From Nocardia goodfellowii (GTDB lineage Bacteria > Actinomycetota > Actinomycetes > Mycobacteriales > Mycobacteriaceae), in NCBI RefSeq assembly GCF_017875645.1, contig NZ_JAGGMR010000001.1, forward strand, positions 7,316,001 to 7,380,000: a stretch of 64,000 bases of DNA. The letters are read 5' to 3'. The notes beneath the pieces were generated by a model, which saw only the letters and a program-made list of their open reading frames with translations, made no database searches and was not told the origin of the DNA. The position numbers and the translations under genes are program-made. Positions 57,238 to 64,000 of this stretch are shown here, piece by piece; position 1 is the stretch's first letter; each line of letters opens with the position of its first letter.

Positions 57238-58536
57238 TCAGTGATCGGCGAGCCAGCTGCCGTGGAAGCCGAACGGCACCCGTCGCGGCAGGTGAATCGC
57301 GGCCACCTGGGTGCCGAGATCGTCCGCGTCCAAGATCACCAGATCGCTGCGGTCGGTGCTTTCGTCGTAGACGTAGGTCATCAGATAGCCCGCGCCGCCG
57401 GGTTTTTCGTCGGCCGGCGCGAACGCGGCCTCGGCCGGGGTGCGGCCCGGACCGAACTCGTGCGCGGTGGCGGATCCTGTCCGCAGGTCGTAGCGCACCA
57501 GCGCGCCGCCGCTACCGTCACCGGTGACCGTGACATGGCCGAAGTCGGCCCGAAGACCGGTCAGCCGGTCGTCGATGCGCGGGAATTCGCCCGCGCGATC
57601 ATCGATCTGGCGTTCCTCGACGGCGCCGGTGCCGAGATCGATGGTCCAGCGCCACAGGCTGGCATCGGCGATCTCGGTGGAGTCGGTGCGCCACATATCC
57701 GGATATCGCATGACCTCCAGCACGATTCGGCCCGGCTCGTCGTAGGCGTTGAGGCTGTGGAAGACATAACAGGAATCGATGGCGAACCAGCGAATCTCGC
57801 CATGGGGATCGTCGCGGCGCAGCACGCCGAGCCGAGCCTGGTGGTCGTCGCGCCAGCGAAATGGCATGCCGGCACCCGTCATCGCGATCTGGAGATCGAA
57901 AACGACTGGGAGATCCATGAATACGACGTGCTCGGCGGTCAGATTGAAATCGTGCTGCATGGTCGGAGCCGGCACGTCGACCGGCCGGCTCACCACGAGA
58001 TTCCCCGCGGCGTCGGCCCGGTGATAGGTCAGATACGGAGCCTCGATCACCTCGTAGCCGAAGAAGTGCAGTTCGCCGGTGACGGGGCAGGTCTTCGGAT
58101 GGGCGGTCATCGCCGTGGTGAGTTTGCCGTCGAAGTCATGCGGTCCCACGGTGTCCAGCTCGCAGGTGATCTCGTACGGGTACGACGATTCCACCAGCGC
58201 CAGCGTGCGGCCCGCGTGCCGGATGACATGCGTATTGGCTACCCCTGCGGCGAGATCCCGCCCCCGGGGGCCGTAGGCGCCGGCACCGTCGGTGAATGTC
58301 GTGGTGCGGACCCAGCGGTTGCGATAGGACACCGCCTTGCCGTTCTCGATGCGCACGCCGTGCACCATGCCGTCGCCGGCGAACCAGTGGATGGAGTCGG
58401 CGGCGGGCGGGTTCGGGCCGTTGCGCAGATACCAGCCGGACAACTCGGCGGGAATCCGGCCGGTGACCGGGAGATCGAAAGCGGTGACCTCTTCCGTGAC
58501 CGGGGCATAGTTGCCGGTGAGATGAGGAACAGCCAT
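57238..58536 (-). CDS. Carotenoid oxygenase (RPE65-type)
   Basis: 432 residues, seven-bladed propeller dioxygenase that cleaves carotenoid or stilbene double bonds. The four iron-binding histidines are His146 (TAHPKTC), His195 (MQHDFNLT), His260 (VFHSLNAYDEP) and His425 (GFHGSWL). Early motifs are GWYLRNGPNPP and HWFAGDGMVHGVRI. The ATG at 58536 is chosen; upstream residues look like leader. The divergent PadR gene and the shared operator suggest ligand-induced derepression. No carotenoid synthesis gene is in the window. Confidence 0.92.
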   Translation of the reverse strand: MAVPHLTGNYAPVTEEVTAFDLPVTGRIPAELSGWYLRNGPNPPAADSIHWFAGDGMVHGVRIENGKAVSYRNRWVRTTTFTDGAGAYGPRGRDLAAGVANTHVIRHAGRTLALVESSYPYEITCELDTVGPHDFDGKLTTAMTAHPKTCPVTGELHFFGYEVIEAPYLTYHRADAAGNLVVSRPVDVPAPTMQHDFNLTAEHVVFMDLPVVFDLQIAMTGAGMPFRWRDDHQARLGVLRRDDPHGEIRWFAIDSCYVFHSLNAYDEPGRIVLEVMRYPDMWRTDSTEIADASLWRWTIDLGTGAVEERQIDDRAGEFPRIDDRLTGLRADFGHVTVTGDGSGGALVRYDLRTGSATAHEFGPGRTPAEAAFAPADEKPGGAGYLMTYVYDESTDRSDLVILDADDLGTQVAAIHLPRRVPFGFHGSWLADH

Positions 58537-58560
58537 GGGCCACAACCAATCTTCGACGTT

Positions 58561-58613
58561 CCAGTTTTGACATGTCAAAACTAGAGGCTGTCTTCGCGAC
58601 ATGTCAATACTGG
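58561..58613. promoter_or_regulatory. Paired operator between carotenoid oxygenase and PadR
   Basis: AGTTTTGACATGTCAAAACT at 58563-58582 is a perfect palindrome. CCAGTTTTGACATGTC (58561-58576) is repeated in inverted form as GACATGTCAATACTGG (58598-58613), one mismatch. This is a strong candidate for PadR binding and control of both divergent genes. Confidence 0.75.
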
Positions 58614-58629
58614 AAGGTACGATCCGGGC

Positions 58630-59157
58630 ATGAGCCTTCGATACGCCGTACTCGGCATGCTGGCCGCCGAGGGCCCCGCCAGCGGGTACGACCTGCTGCA
58701 GATCTTCAAGGACTCACTGGCCAATATCTGGCCCGCGACCCAGAGCCAGATCTATACCGAGCTCACCAAACTCGCCGAGTCCGGGTTGATCGCCGTCTCC
58801 GAAGCGGGCGCGCGCGGACGCAAGGAATACACCATCGCCCCCGAGGGACTCACCGAACTGCGACGCTGGCTCACCGAAACCAAGCCGAAGCAGGCCCCGC
58901 GCAACGATCTGCTCCTGCGGGTGTTCTTCCTCGGCGTGCTCGAACACGACCAGGCCCGCGACTACCTCAGCGCCATCGAAACCCGGATGACCAAGGCGGG
59001 AGCGGCACTGTCGGAGCTGGAAGCGTCCATCGAATGGGAGGACGACGCCTTCTCCGTCTACGGGCACATCGCCCTGGAGTGGGGCAAGCGGTTCTACGCG
59101 ATGAACGAGGAGTGGGCACGGTGGGCCCTGACCCAAATGCCCCCGCCTGAGCGCTGA
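58630..59157 (+). CDS. PadR-family regulator
   Basis: 175 residues. Winged helix with YAVLGMLAAEGPASGYDLLQ, IWPATQSQIYTELTKLAESG and the wing GARGRKEYTIAPEGLTEL; the C-terminal PadR helical domain follows. It is divergent from the carotenoid oxygenase and likely represses it through the paired operators. PadR proteins often respond to phenolic compounds, which would fit a stilbene/phenylpropanoid cleaving oxygenase. Confidence 0.9.
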   Translation: MSLRYAVLGMLAAEGPASGYDLLQIFKDSLANIWPATQSQIYTELTKLAESGLIAVSEAGARGRKEYTIAPEGLTELRRWLTETKPKQAPRNDLLLRVFFLGVLEHDQARDYLSAIETRMTKAGAALSELEASIEWEDDAFSVYGHIALEWGKRFYAMNEEWARWALTQMPPPER

Positions 59158-59245
59158 AGGTTTGCCCCCGCCCCCGGCGGGTAGCTCCGGATTGGTGGTG
59201 CAGAACCAGCCGCCACCACCCCGCAACCTTCGAACGGAGGATGTA

Positions 59246-59443
59246 ATGGCTGCTACGCCACGAGGTTTCGCGGCAATGGACCCGGAGCGGCAACGAAAAA
59301 TCGCCAGCCAGGGCGGCAAAGCCAGCAGCGGCAGCTTCGACAACGATCCGAAGCGCGCCAGCGAAGCGGGCAAGAAAGGCGCCGCAGCGCAGCCCGTCGA
59401 GGCCAAACGCCTAGGCGGCACGCACAGCCACCAAAACCGCTGA
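59246..59443 (+). CDS. KGG-motif stress protein
   Basis: 65 residues, very hydrophilic. Two general-stress (GsiB/con-10-like) KGG motifs: PERQRKIASQGGKASSGSF and PKRASEAGKKGAA. Such proteins are abundant in desiccation or osmotic stress and are probably disordered. The ATG at 59246 has GGAGG seven bases upstream. A hairpin follows the stop. Confidence 0.85.
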   Translation: MAATPRGFAAMDPERQRKIASQGGKASSGSFDNDPKRASEAGKKGAAAQPVEAKRLGGTHSHQNR

Positions 59444-59458
59444 CCGAAGGACGTACCG

Positions 59459-59486
59459 GAAGAGCGAGGCCCCGGCCCCGCTCTTC
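59459..59486 (+). terminator. Terminator after the KGG gene
   Basis: GAAGAGCG (59459-59466) pairs with CGCTCTTC (59479-59486); inner GG/CC pairs extend it. Followed by TCGTGCG. Confidence 0.6.
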
Positions 59487-59527
59487 TCGTGCGTGGAGGA
59501 GGAAACCCGCTGGTCAGCGGGTGTTTG

Positions 59528-59601
59528 TGGGGCGGGTGGGGCTCGAACCCACGACCAATGGATTATGAGTCCACGGCTCTAACCGACTGAGCTACCGCCC
59601 C
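59528..59601 (-). tRNA. tRNA with anticodon CAT (Met elongator or Ile2)
   Basis: 74 nt including the discriminator A. Acceptor GGGGCGG/CCGCCCC, anticodon stem GTGGA/TCCAT around CTCATAA, T stem GTGGG/CCCAC. CCA is not encoded. CAT could be elongator Met or, with lysidine at C34, Ile for AUA codons; identity elements do not decide it here. Confidence 0.93.
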
Positions 59602-59719
59602 TGGTTGTGCGGGCGACCCGCAGCGTGGGGCATGTTACCGGGCGAGGCGGGCGGAGCACCACTTGGATCCTGGCATGTCGTTAGGGTGGGCGGAGAGCGC
59701 TGCCGAGGTGGAGGTCGGG

Positions 59720-60151
59720 ATGGCCAATTTGTTCACGAAAGTGTTGAAGGTGCACCAGTGGGTGTACGAGAACAGTGGTGGGGTGCTGGGGCATCGGCTG
59801 TTGTTCGGGAATCCGACGCTGCTGCTGCGGACGACGGGGCGGCAGACGGGGCAGGTGCGGACTTCGGCGCTGACCTACGGGCGGGATGGGGACGACTATC
59901 TGGTGACGGCGTCCAATGGTGGGTCGCCGCGCCCACCGGGGTGGCTGGCGAATGTGAAAGCCAAGGCGGAGTGCGAGATTCAGGTGGGGCGTAAGCGGGT
60001 GCCGGTGGTGGCGCGGGCGACCTATCCCGATGATGCCGACTACGCACGACGGTGGGCGATAGTCGACACGGTCAATCAGGGTCGGTACAGCGATTATCAG
60101 AAGATGACGAAGCGGCCTATTGCGGTGGTGGTGCTCACCCCGGTGAGCTGA
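59720..60151 (+). CDS. F420/deazaflavin-dependent nitroreductase-like protein
   Basis: 143 residues, Ddn-type split-barrel. Motifs are HRLLFGNPTLLLRTTGRQTG, the YLVTASNGGSPRPPGWLANV cofactor loop and DYQKMTKRPIAVVVL. The start at 59720 follows GAGGTGGAGG. Members reduce quinones or nitro drugs with F420H2. The organism would need F420, which fits mycolic-acid actinomycetes. Confidence 0.87.
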   Translation: MANLFTKVLKVHQWVYENSGGVLGHRLLFGNPTLLLRTTGRQTGQVRTSALTYGRDGDDYLVTASNGGSPRPPGWLANVKAKAECEIQVGRKRVPVVARATYPDDADYARRWAIVDTVNQGRYSDYQKMTKRPIAVVVLTPVS

Positions 60152-60154
60152 GGT

Positions 60155-60304
60155 CTAGTCGTCGTCCACCCAGTCCCTGCCGGTGGCGGGTTCCTTACTG
60201 TCCCAATAGCTTCGGACCTTCGGCGGCCGGCTGGCGAACTGGACTACAGCGAATACGAGCACGAGGACGATGACGACGACCCCCACGACGATCAGAGTTT
60301 GCAC
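60155..60304 (-). CDS. 49-residue single-helix membrane protein
   Basis: VQTLIVVGVVVIVLVLVFAV is one N-terminal membrane helix, then a short basic/polar tail with SYWDSKEP ending GRDWVDDD. The GTG at 60304 has AGGG seven bases upstream. It converges with the F420-type gene (3-bp gap) and follows the quinone oxidoreductase by 55 bp. Its function is unknown. Confidence 0.65.
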   Translation of the reverse strand: MQTLIVVGVVVIVLVLVFAVVQFASRPPKVRSYWDSKEPATGRDWVDDD

Positions 60305-60359
60305 GCAGGCACCCTAGCGTTCAACGCGGGTGCCTGCCCAGTGTGAAACACGAATCGGA

Positions 60360-61355
60360 TCAGATGGTCAACAGTGTGCGTCCCACCGCCGCGCGGGCAT
60401 CGATGGCCGCATGCGCGTCGGCCGCCCGATCGAGCGGAAATGTTTGTCCGATAACGACTTCCACTTCGCCGTCGGCCACGGCGGCGTGTGCGCGCCGAGA
60501 CAGCGCGCTCCAGTCCGTCTGGGGCCCGGTGATATCGAACAGCCCGATCACCTCGATATCGCGGCCCGCCAGCGCCGCACGGTCCAATTCCGGGAAATCG
60601 CCTGCGGCGGAGCCGTATCCGAGGAAGCGGCCGCCGTCGATCAGTGCGGCGGTGGCAACTGTGCCCAATTCCCCGCCCGCGCCGTCCAATACGGCGTTCG
60701 CCCCGGCACCGCCGGTCGCGGCGCGCGCCTTGTCGGCCCAGTCGGGTTCGGAATAGTCCACGACGGCGTCGGCGCCGAGACGGGAGGCGAGTTCCAGTTT
60801 GGCGCGCCCGCGGGCCGCGGCGACGACGTGCGCCCCTGCGGCACGGGCGAATTGGGTGAGCAGGGTGCCGAGACCACCCCCGGCCGCGGTGATCAGTACC
60901 CACTCCCCCGGCCGCAGTGCGACGCGGTCCAGGACCGCGAGAGCGGTCTTTCCGTCGTGGATCAGCGCGGCGGCCTGGGTCAGCGTCACCGCGTCGGGCA
61001 CCTCGGTCAGGGTTTCCGCTTTCGCCAGCGCCTTTTCGGCATAGCCCCCGATCGGGAGCCCGCCGCCGATGCCGCTGGCGGCGGTCTGGGTGGCGACACG
61101 CTTGCCGATCCAGGATTGGTCTACCTCGGGTCCGACCCCGGCGACCACTCCGGCGACCGCTCCGCCGGGCACGTACGGCGGCTCGACCTTGAAGTAGTCT
61201 GTGCCCCAACCGCTTCGGAGCCGAGTATCGAGGAACATCACGTCCGCCGCGGCCACCTCGACGAGCACCTCACCGGGCCCGGGTACCGGATCGGCCACCT
61301 CCCGTACTTCGAGCACCTCGGGTCCGCCGAATTTTGTCGCCTGCACTACCCGCAT
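60360..61355 (-). CDS. Quinone oxidoreductase-like MDR protein
   Basis: 331 residues, zinc-free MDR fold. QATKFGGPEVLEVREV, PYVPGGAVAGVVAGVG, the nucleotide site LITAAGGGLGTLLTQFARAA and a late HDGKTALAVLDRVA. The ATG at 61355 has AGGAG 6 bases upstream. Its promoter has the 19-bp spacer and dyad usual for MerR/SoxR activation. It reduces quinones or enones with NADPH. Confidence 0.88.
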   Translation of the reverse strand: MRVVQATKFGGPEVLEVREVADPVPGPGEVLVEVAAADVMFLDTRLRSGWGTDYFKVEPPYVPGGAVAGVVAGVGPEVDQSWIGKRVATQTAASGIGGGLPIGGYAEKALAKAETLTEVPDAVTLTQAAALIHDGKTALAVLDRVALRPGEWVLITAAGGGLGTLLTQFARAAGAHVVAAARGRAKLELASRLGADAVVDYSEPDWADKARAATGGAGANAVLDGAGGELGTVATAALIDGGRFLGYGSAAGDFPELDRAALAGRDIEVIGLFDITGPQTDWSALSRRAHAAVADGEVEVVIGQTFPLDRAADAHAAIDARAAVGRTLLTI

Positions 61356-61402
61356 TGTCTTCTCCTGCCACATCTTGTGTCTTGGACAGGACTCACTGTT
61401 CA

Positions 61403-61422
61403 ACCTCAACTATGGTTGAGGT
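61403..61422 (-). promoter_or_regulatory. MerR/SoxR-type promoter operator
   Basis: ACCTCAAC TATG GTTGAGGT, perfect 8-bp arms. On the minus strand TTGACC and AACAGT are separated by exactly 19 bp, with the dyad in the spacer, which is the hallmark of MerR-family activated promoters. It drives the quinone oxidoreductase gene. No MerR gene is in the window. Confidence 0.65.
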
Positions 61423-61470
61423 CAAATGCGGCGTCATACGCTCACAGCGAACTCACCGCTGTGCTATCGG

Positions 61471-61812
61471 TCAGGAACCCCCGCCACAGCTACTGCTGCT
61501 TCCTCCGCCACAGCTGCTACCGCTGCCGCCGGAACAACTGCTGCTGCCCCCTGAGCAACCACTGTTGCCCCCACCCGAACAGCCGCTACCGCCGGAACAG
61601 CCTGGACCGCCGCTGCACCCGCTGCCAGAGGTCCAATCGTAGGAAGCTGCGCCACCCGCCATCCACGGTGAACCGGGCCGGCGGCGCGGATCGTAGGGCG
61701 GCCTCCGACTCGATCGGTTCGCCGCCTTGACGACAGCGACGACCACCACGATCACAGTCACTATCATCGCGAGAAATAGCAGTAAAGCGATTACCAACAG
61801 CACGCTTGTCAT
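61471..61812 (-). CDS. Membrane protein with Cys/Gly/Ser-rich tail
   Basis: 113 residues. One N-terminal helix (VLLVIALLLFLAMIVTVIVV), a basic stretch ANRSSRRPPYDPRRRP, then a C-terminal tail of Gly, Ser and seven Cys spaced 6-8 residues apart (for example GCSGGPGCSGGSGC and SSCGGGSSSSC). Such tails end TIGR04222- and GRD-type proteins of actinomycetes. The ATG at 61812 may be leaderless (TAGCAT five bases upstream). Divergent from a glycine-rich-domain-like gene. Confidence 0.75.
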   Translation of the reverse strand: MTSVLLVIALLLFLAMIVTVIVVVVAVVKAANRSSRRPPYDPRRRPGSPWMAGGAASYDWTSGSGCSGGPGCSGGSGCSGGGNSGCSGGSSSCSGGSGSSCGGGSSSSCGGGS

Positions 61813-61885
61813 ACGAAATGCTAACGCTCCACCCCTCGGACGCTGGGCCTTCTTCCAGGATGCCGGAAACCGCTTACAGTGAACC

Positions 61886-62416
61886 GTGGTGATTCTTCGT
61901 TACCGAAACCGCTCCCCCCGTATCGATCTACGCGAGGTCGATCGAGCCGTCGCCGCGCTGGAACTGCCCGAGGCGATCTTCAAGACCTGCCCGTGGCAGC
62001 CGCGAGAGCTGGTGGAAACCGGGCTGCGGCAATGGTTGCGGTGCTGCGGTGCGGCGATGCGCGACGATCAGGTGATCGGGATGCCCTCGCACGCGGTGGA
62101 CGAGGCCTGGCACGGGCTGATCCTGTGCACGCAGCGGTACGCGGCATTCTGCGAGGCCGCCTACGGGCGGTTCCTGCACCACTTTCCCGATGGCGACAAT
62201 TTCTCCGCAAAGCCCGCGCCGCAGGGTATTTCGCACGGGTCGATGGACGACCAGCTGGGGCGCACGGTCGTGGCGTGGTCGATGGTGGCCGGACCGGGTG
62301 AGACCTGCGTGCTGTGGGACCTGGACACCGAGGTGGGCGTCGAGCATCCGTGGGGCATCGGCGCCCGGCGAGTCGCGGCTATCGAAGCCGAACTCGCCCG
62401 GTCGCCGAAGTCCTAG
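61886..62416 (+). CDS. Glycine-rich-domain-like protein
   Basis: 176 residues. Core motif DEAWHGLILCTQRYAAFC with HFPDG and preceding LRQWLRCCGAAMRDDQ, as in glycine-rich domain-containing proteins (GRDP-like) that often carry Gly/Cys-rich tails. No tail here; it may be supplied in trans by the divergent gene. GTG at 61886 or 61889; TACAGT five bases upstream suggests a leaderless mRNA. The 3' end overlaps the EphD-like gene by 4 bp. Confidence 0.75.
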   Translation: MVILRYRNRSPRIDLREVDRAVAALELPEAIFKTCPWQPRELVETGLRQWLRCCGAAMRDDQVIGMPSHAVDEAWHGLILCTQRYAAFCEAAYGRFLHHFPDGDNFSAKPAPQGISHGSMDDQLGRTVVAWSMVAGPGETCVLWDLDTEVGVEHPWGIGARRVAAIEAELARSPKS

Positions 62417-64000
62417 GTGAGCTTCACCCGTGCGGCGAAGAATCGCACCGCCGCGGGCGCGAACCGATTGAACTGCAACTGCAGTCGCGCCTCCGGGGTG
62501 ACGGGCACGATGTCACGGTCGTCCTGGACCGCTCGCACGATCTGCTCGGCCACCTTGTCGGGTGTGTAGCGGCGCGCCCGGTAGAGCTTGTCGTACTGCT
62601 CCTGTTTGCGCTTCTCCTCCTCGGCGCTCACACCGGAGAACTTGGTGGTGGCAACGATATTGGTGTGCACGATGCCGGGACAGACGGTATGCACGGAGAT
62701 GCCGCGACCGGTCAGTTCGGCGCGCAGGCAGTCGGAGAACATGTACACCGCCGACTTGCTCGTGGAGTACGCGCTGAACCCCTGCTGCGGACTGTAGGCC
62801 GCCATGCTGGACAGGTTGACGATGTGCCCGCCGAGCCCGCGCTCGGCCATCGCGGCGCCGAATGCCCGGCAGCCGTTGACCACTCCGCCGAGGTTGATTC
62901 GCATGACCCGGTCGAATTCCACCGAGGGGGTGTCGAAGAACCCGCCCGCCTGACCGATGCCCGCGTTGTTGATCAGGATGTCGGGCACGCCGTGCGCGTC
63001 GATGACCTCCCGCGCGTGCGCCTGGACCGCGGATTCGTCGGCCACATCGAGCTGATAAGCGTGCGCCACACCGTGTTCCGCGGCGATCAGCTCGGCGGTC
63101 TCCTTCGCGGCGTCCAAGTTGATGTCCGACAGCACGATTTCGGCGCCACGACGGGCGAAGGCCAGCGCGGTTTCGCGCCCGATTCCGCTGCCGCCGCCGG
63201 TGATGACCAGTAGCTGATCTTCGAAAGGCTTTCTGGTGCGGCCGATTTCGGCTCGGCGCAGGCCGCGCGGAATCGTACCGCCGCCGAGGCTGTCGATCAG
63301 CTCCGTGGTGGCGGTGGCGAGCAGTTCGGGGTGTGAGAACGGCATCCAGTGTCCGGCGGGCACATCGCGACGCCAGAGGCGCTGGGTCCACTTCCGTTCG
63401 TCGTCGTATCCGGCGGGTCGCACCGCCACATCACGACCGGCGACGATCAGCTGCACCGGCACCTCGGTGTGCCGTTCGCGCGGAGCGAGCAGGCGCTGCA
63501 CGATATTGGCGCGGTAGATGAGCAATCCGTCCACGCTGTCGCGCCGGAAGGTGGGGCCCAGCTTCACATTCGACGGCGAGGTCTCGTTCATCAACGACAC
63601 CAGCCGCTGCCACCGCTCCTCGGTGCCGAGCAGGTTGAACGCCGCCCGCGGCAGGCCCGGGGTCATGAAGAAGAACGTGTACGCCGAGGACATCAGCTGT
63701 GTGAACGGCTGCCACACATTGCGCGGCGTGGGCCGGGACAGCCGGTCCCGCATCCACTTGCCGATGTGATCGAGATTCGGGCCGGACACCGAGGTGAACG
63801 AGGCGATCCGGGCCTTGGCCCGCGGCTCGCAAACCGCCTCCCAGACCTGCACCGAACCCCAGTCGTGGGCGAGCACGTGCACCGGCCGCTCCGGGCTGAC
63901 CGCGTCGGCGACGGCGTAGAAGTCGGCGGCCAGCGCGTCCAGGCGGTAGTCGGCGGTGCGCTGGGTGCGGGTGGACCGGCCGTGCCCGCGAGTGTCATAG
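62413..64000 (-). CDS. ephD: EphD-like alpha/beta hydrolase - SDR fusion (5' end outside window)
   Basis: At least 528 residues, open to the right edge. The N-terminal part is an alpha/beta hydrolase (YDTRGHGRS near the edge, nucleophile region HVLAHDWGSVQVW with Asp, catalytic His near AGHWMPFSHPELLA). From about 215 residues before the end is an SDR domain: VITGGGSGIGRETALAFARR, NNAGIG and YSTSKSAVYMFS. M. tuberculosis EphD (Rv2214c) has the same order, and epoxide hydrolase activity on lipid epoxides is inferred from that. The stop overlaps the neighbouring gene by 4 bp. Confidence 0.85.
   Translation of the reverse strand, partial: YDTRGHGRSTRTQRTADYRLDALAADFYAVADAVSPERPVHVLAHDWGSVQVWEAVCEPRAKARIASFTSVSGPNLDHIGKWMRDRLSRPTPRNVWQPFTQLMSSAYTFFFMTPGLPRAAFNLLGTEERWQRLVSLMNETSPSNVKLGPTFRRDSVDGLLIYRANIVQRLLAPRERHTEVPVQLIVAGRDVAVRPAGYDDERKWTQRLWRRDVPAGHWMPFSHPELLATATTELIDSLGGGTIPRGLRRAEIGRTRKPFEDQLLVITGGGSGIGRETALAFARRGAEIVLSDINLDAAKETAELIAAEHGVAHAYQLDVADESAVQAHAREVIDAHGVPDILINNAGIGQAGGFFDTPSVEFDRVMRINLGGVVNGCRAFGAAMAERGLGGHIVNLSSMAAYSPQQGFSAYSTSKSAVYMFSDCLRAELTGRGISVHTVCPGIVHTNIVATTKFSGVSAEEEKRKQEQYDKLYRARRYTPDKVAEQIVRAVQDDRDIVPVTPEARLQLQFNRFAPAAVRFFAARVKLT

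Overview
The window is a high-GC actinobacterial chromosome segment. A mycolate-type FAS-II cluster (aceE, a PucR-type regulator, fabD, acpP, kasA, accD6) has the same gene order as Mycobacterium tuberculosis Rv2241-Rv2247. It is flanked by relatives of Rv2240c, Rv2239c and ahpE. Together with CYP125-type P450, F420-type reductase and EphD-like genes, this points to a mycolic-acid-containing actinomycete, most likely Nocardia or a close relative. The genus is inferred, not shown.

Region by region. (1) 1-1978, minus: a giant in-frame repeat protein that runs off the left edge. (2) 2520-3654: a nitroreductase converging on an HxlR regulator. (3) 3747-12272, minus: the pyruvate dehydrogenase E1 and FAS-II block, with a single Kas gene and strong hairpins between genes. 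(4) 12532-15970: lipoprotein, DUF3052 gene, ahpE, tRNA-Val and a 5'-damaged tnpB beside the tRNA, then a small repeat protein. (5) 16123-20789: a glycosidase-like lipoprotein, gnd and a LysR gene. (6) 20724-25914, minus: a Ugp-type ABC importer with an embedded metallophosphoesterase. (7) 26021-34488, minus: a Liv-type importer without a binding protein, downstream of an acyl-CoA catabolic operon (acyl-CoA ligase, two acyl-CoA dehydrogenases, one SDR) and a divergent TetR gene. (8) 35238-39919: DUF3145 gene, two serine hydrolases, an NDMA-type alcohol dehydrogenase and a DinB-like gene. (9) 39985-44427, minus: two ABC half-transporters, a TetR gene and a 45-residue Cys protein. (10) 44579-46936, minus: a compact HTH / Clp-N / unknown / serine hydrolase operon with twin operators. 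(11) 47064-51420: phosphotransferase, fused pabAB, acyltransferase. (12) 51808-53733: a five-part TerD...HNH nuclease fusion. (13) 53764-59157: TetR, CYP125-like P450, two head-to-head small membrane paralogues, SRPBCC protein, carotenoid oxygenase and PadR. (14) 59246-64000: KGG protein, tRNA-CAU, F420-type reductase, a 49-residue membrane protein, quinone oxidoreductase, a Cys/Gly-rich membrane protein paired with a glycine-rich-domain-like protein, and a partial EphD-like hydrolase/SDR fusion.

Lipid metabolism is the common thread: FAS-II elongation, acyl-CoA oxidation, and two promoters (CYP125-like P450 and NDMA alcohol dehydrogenase) that carry perfect KstR-type motifs. The least explained elements are the repeat protein at the left edge, the TerD-HNH fusion, the Clp-N operon, the twin small membrane proteins and the Cys-rich pair at 61.5-62.4 kb. 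No CRISPR array, rRNA or complete prophage was seen.
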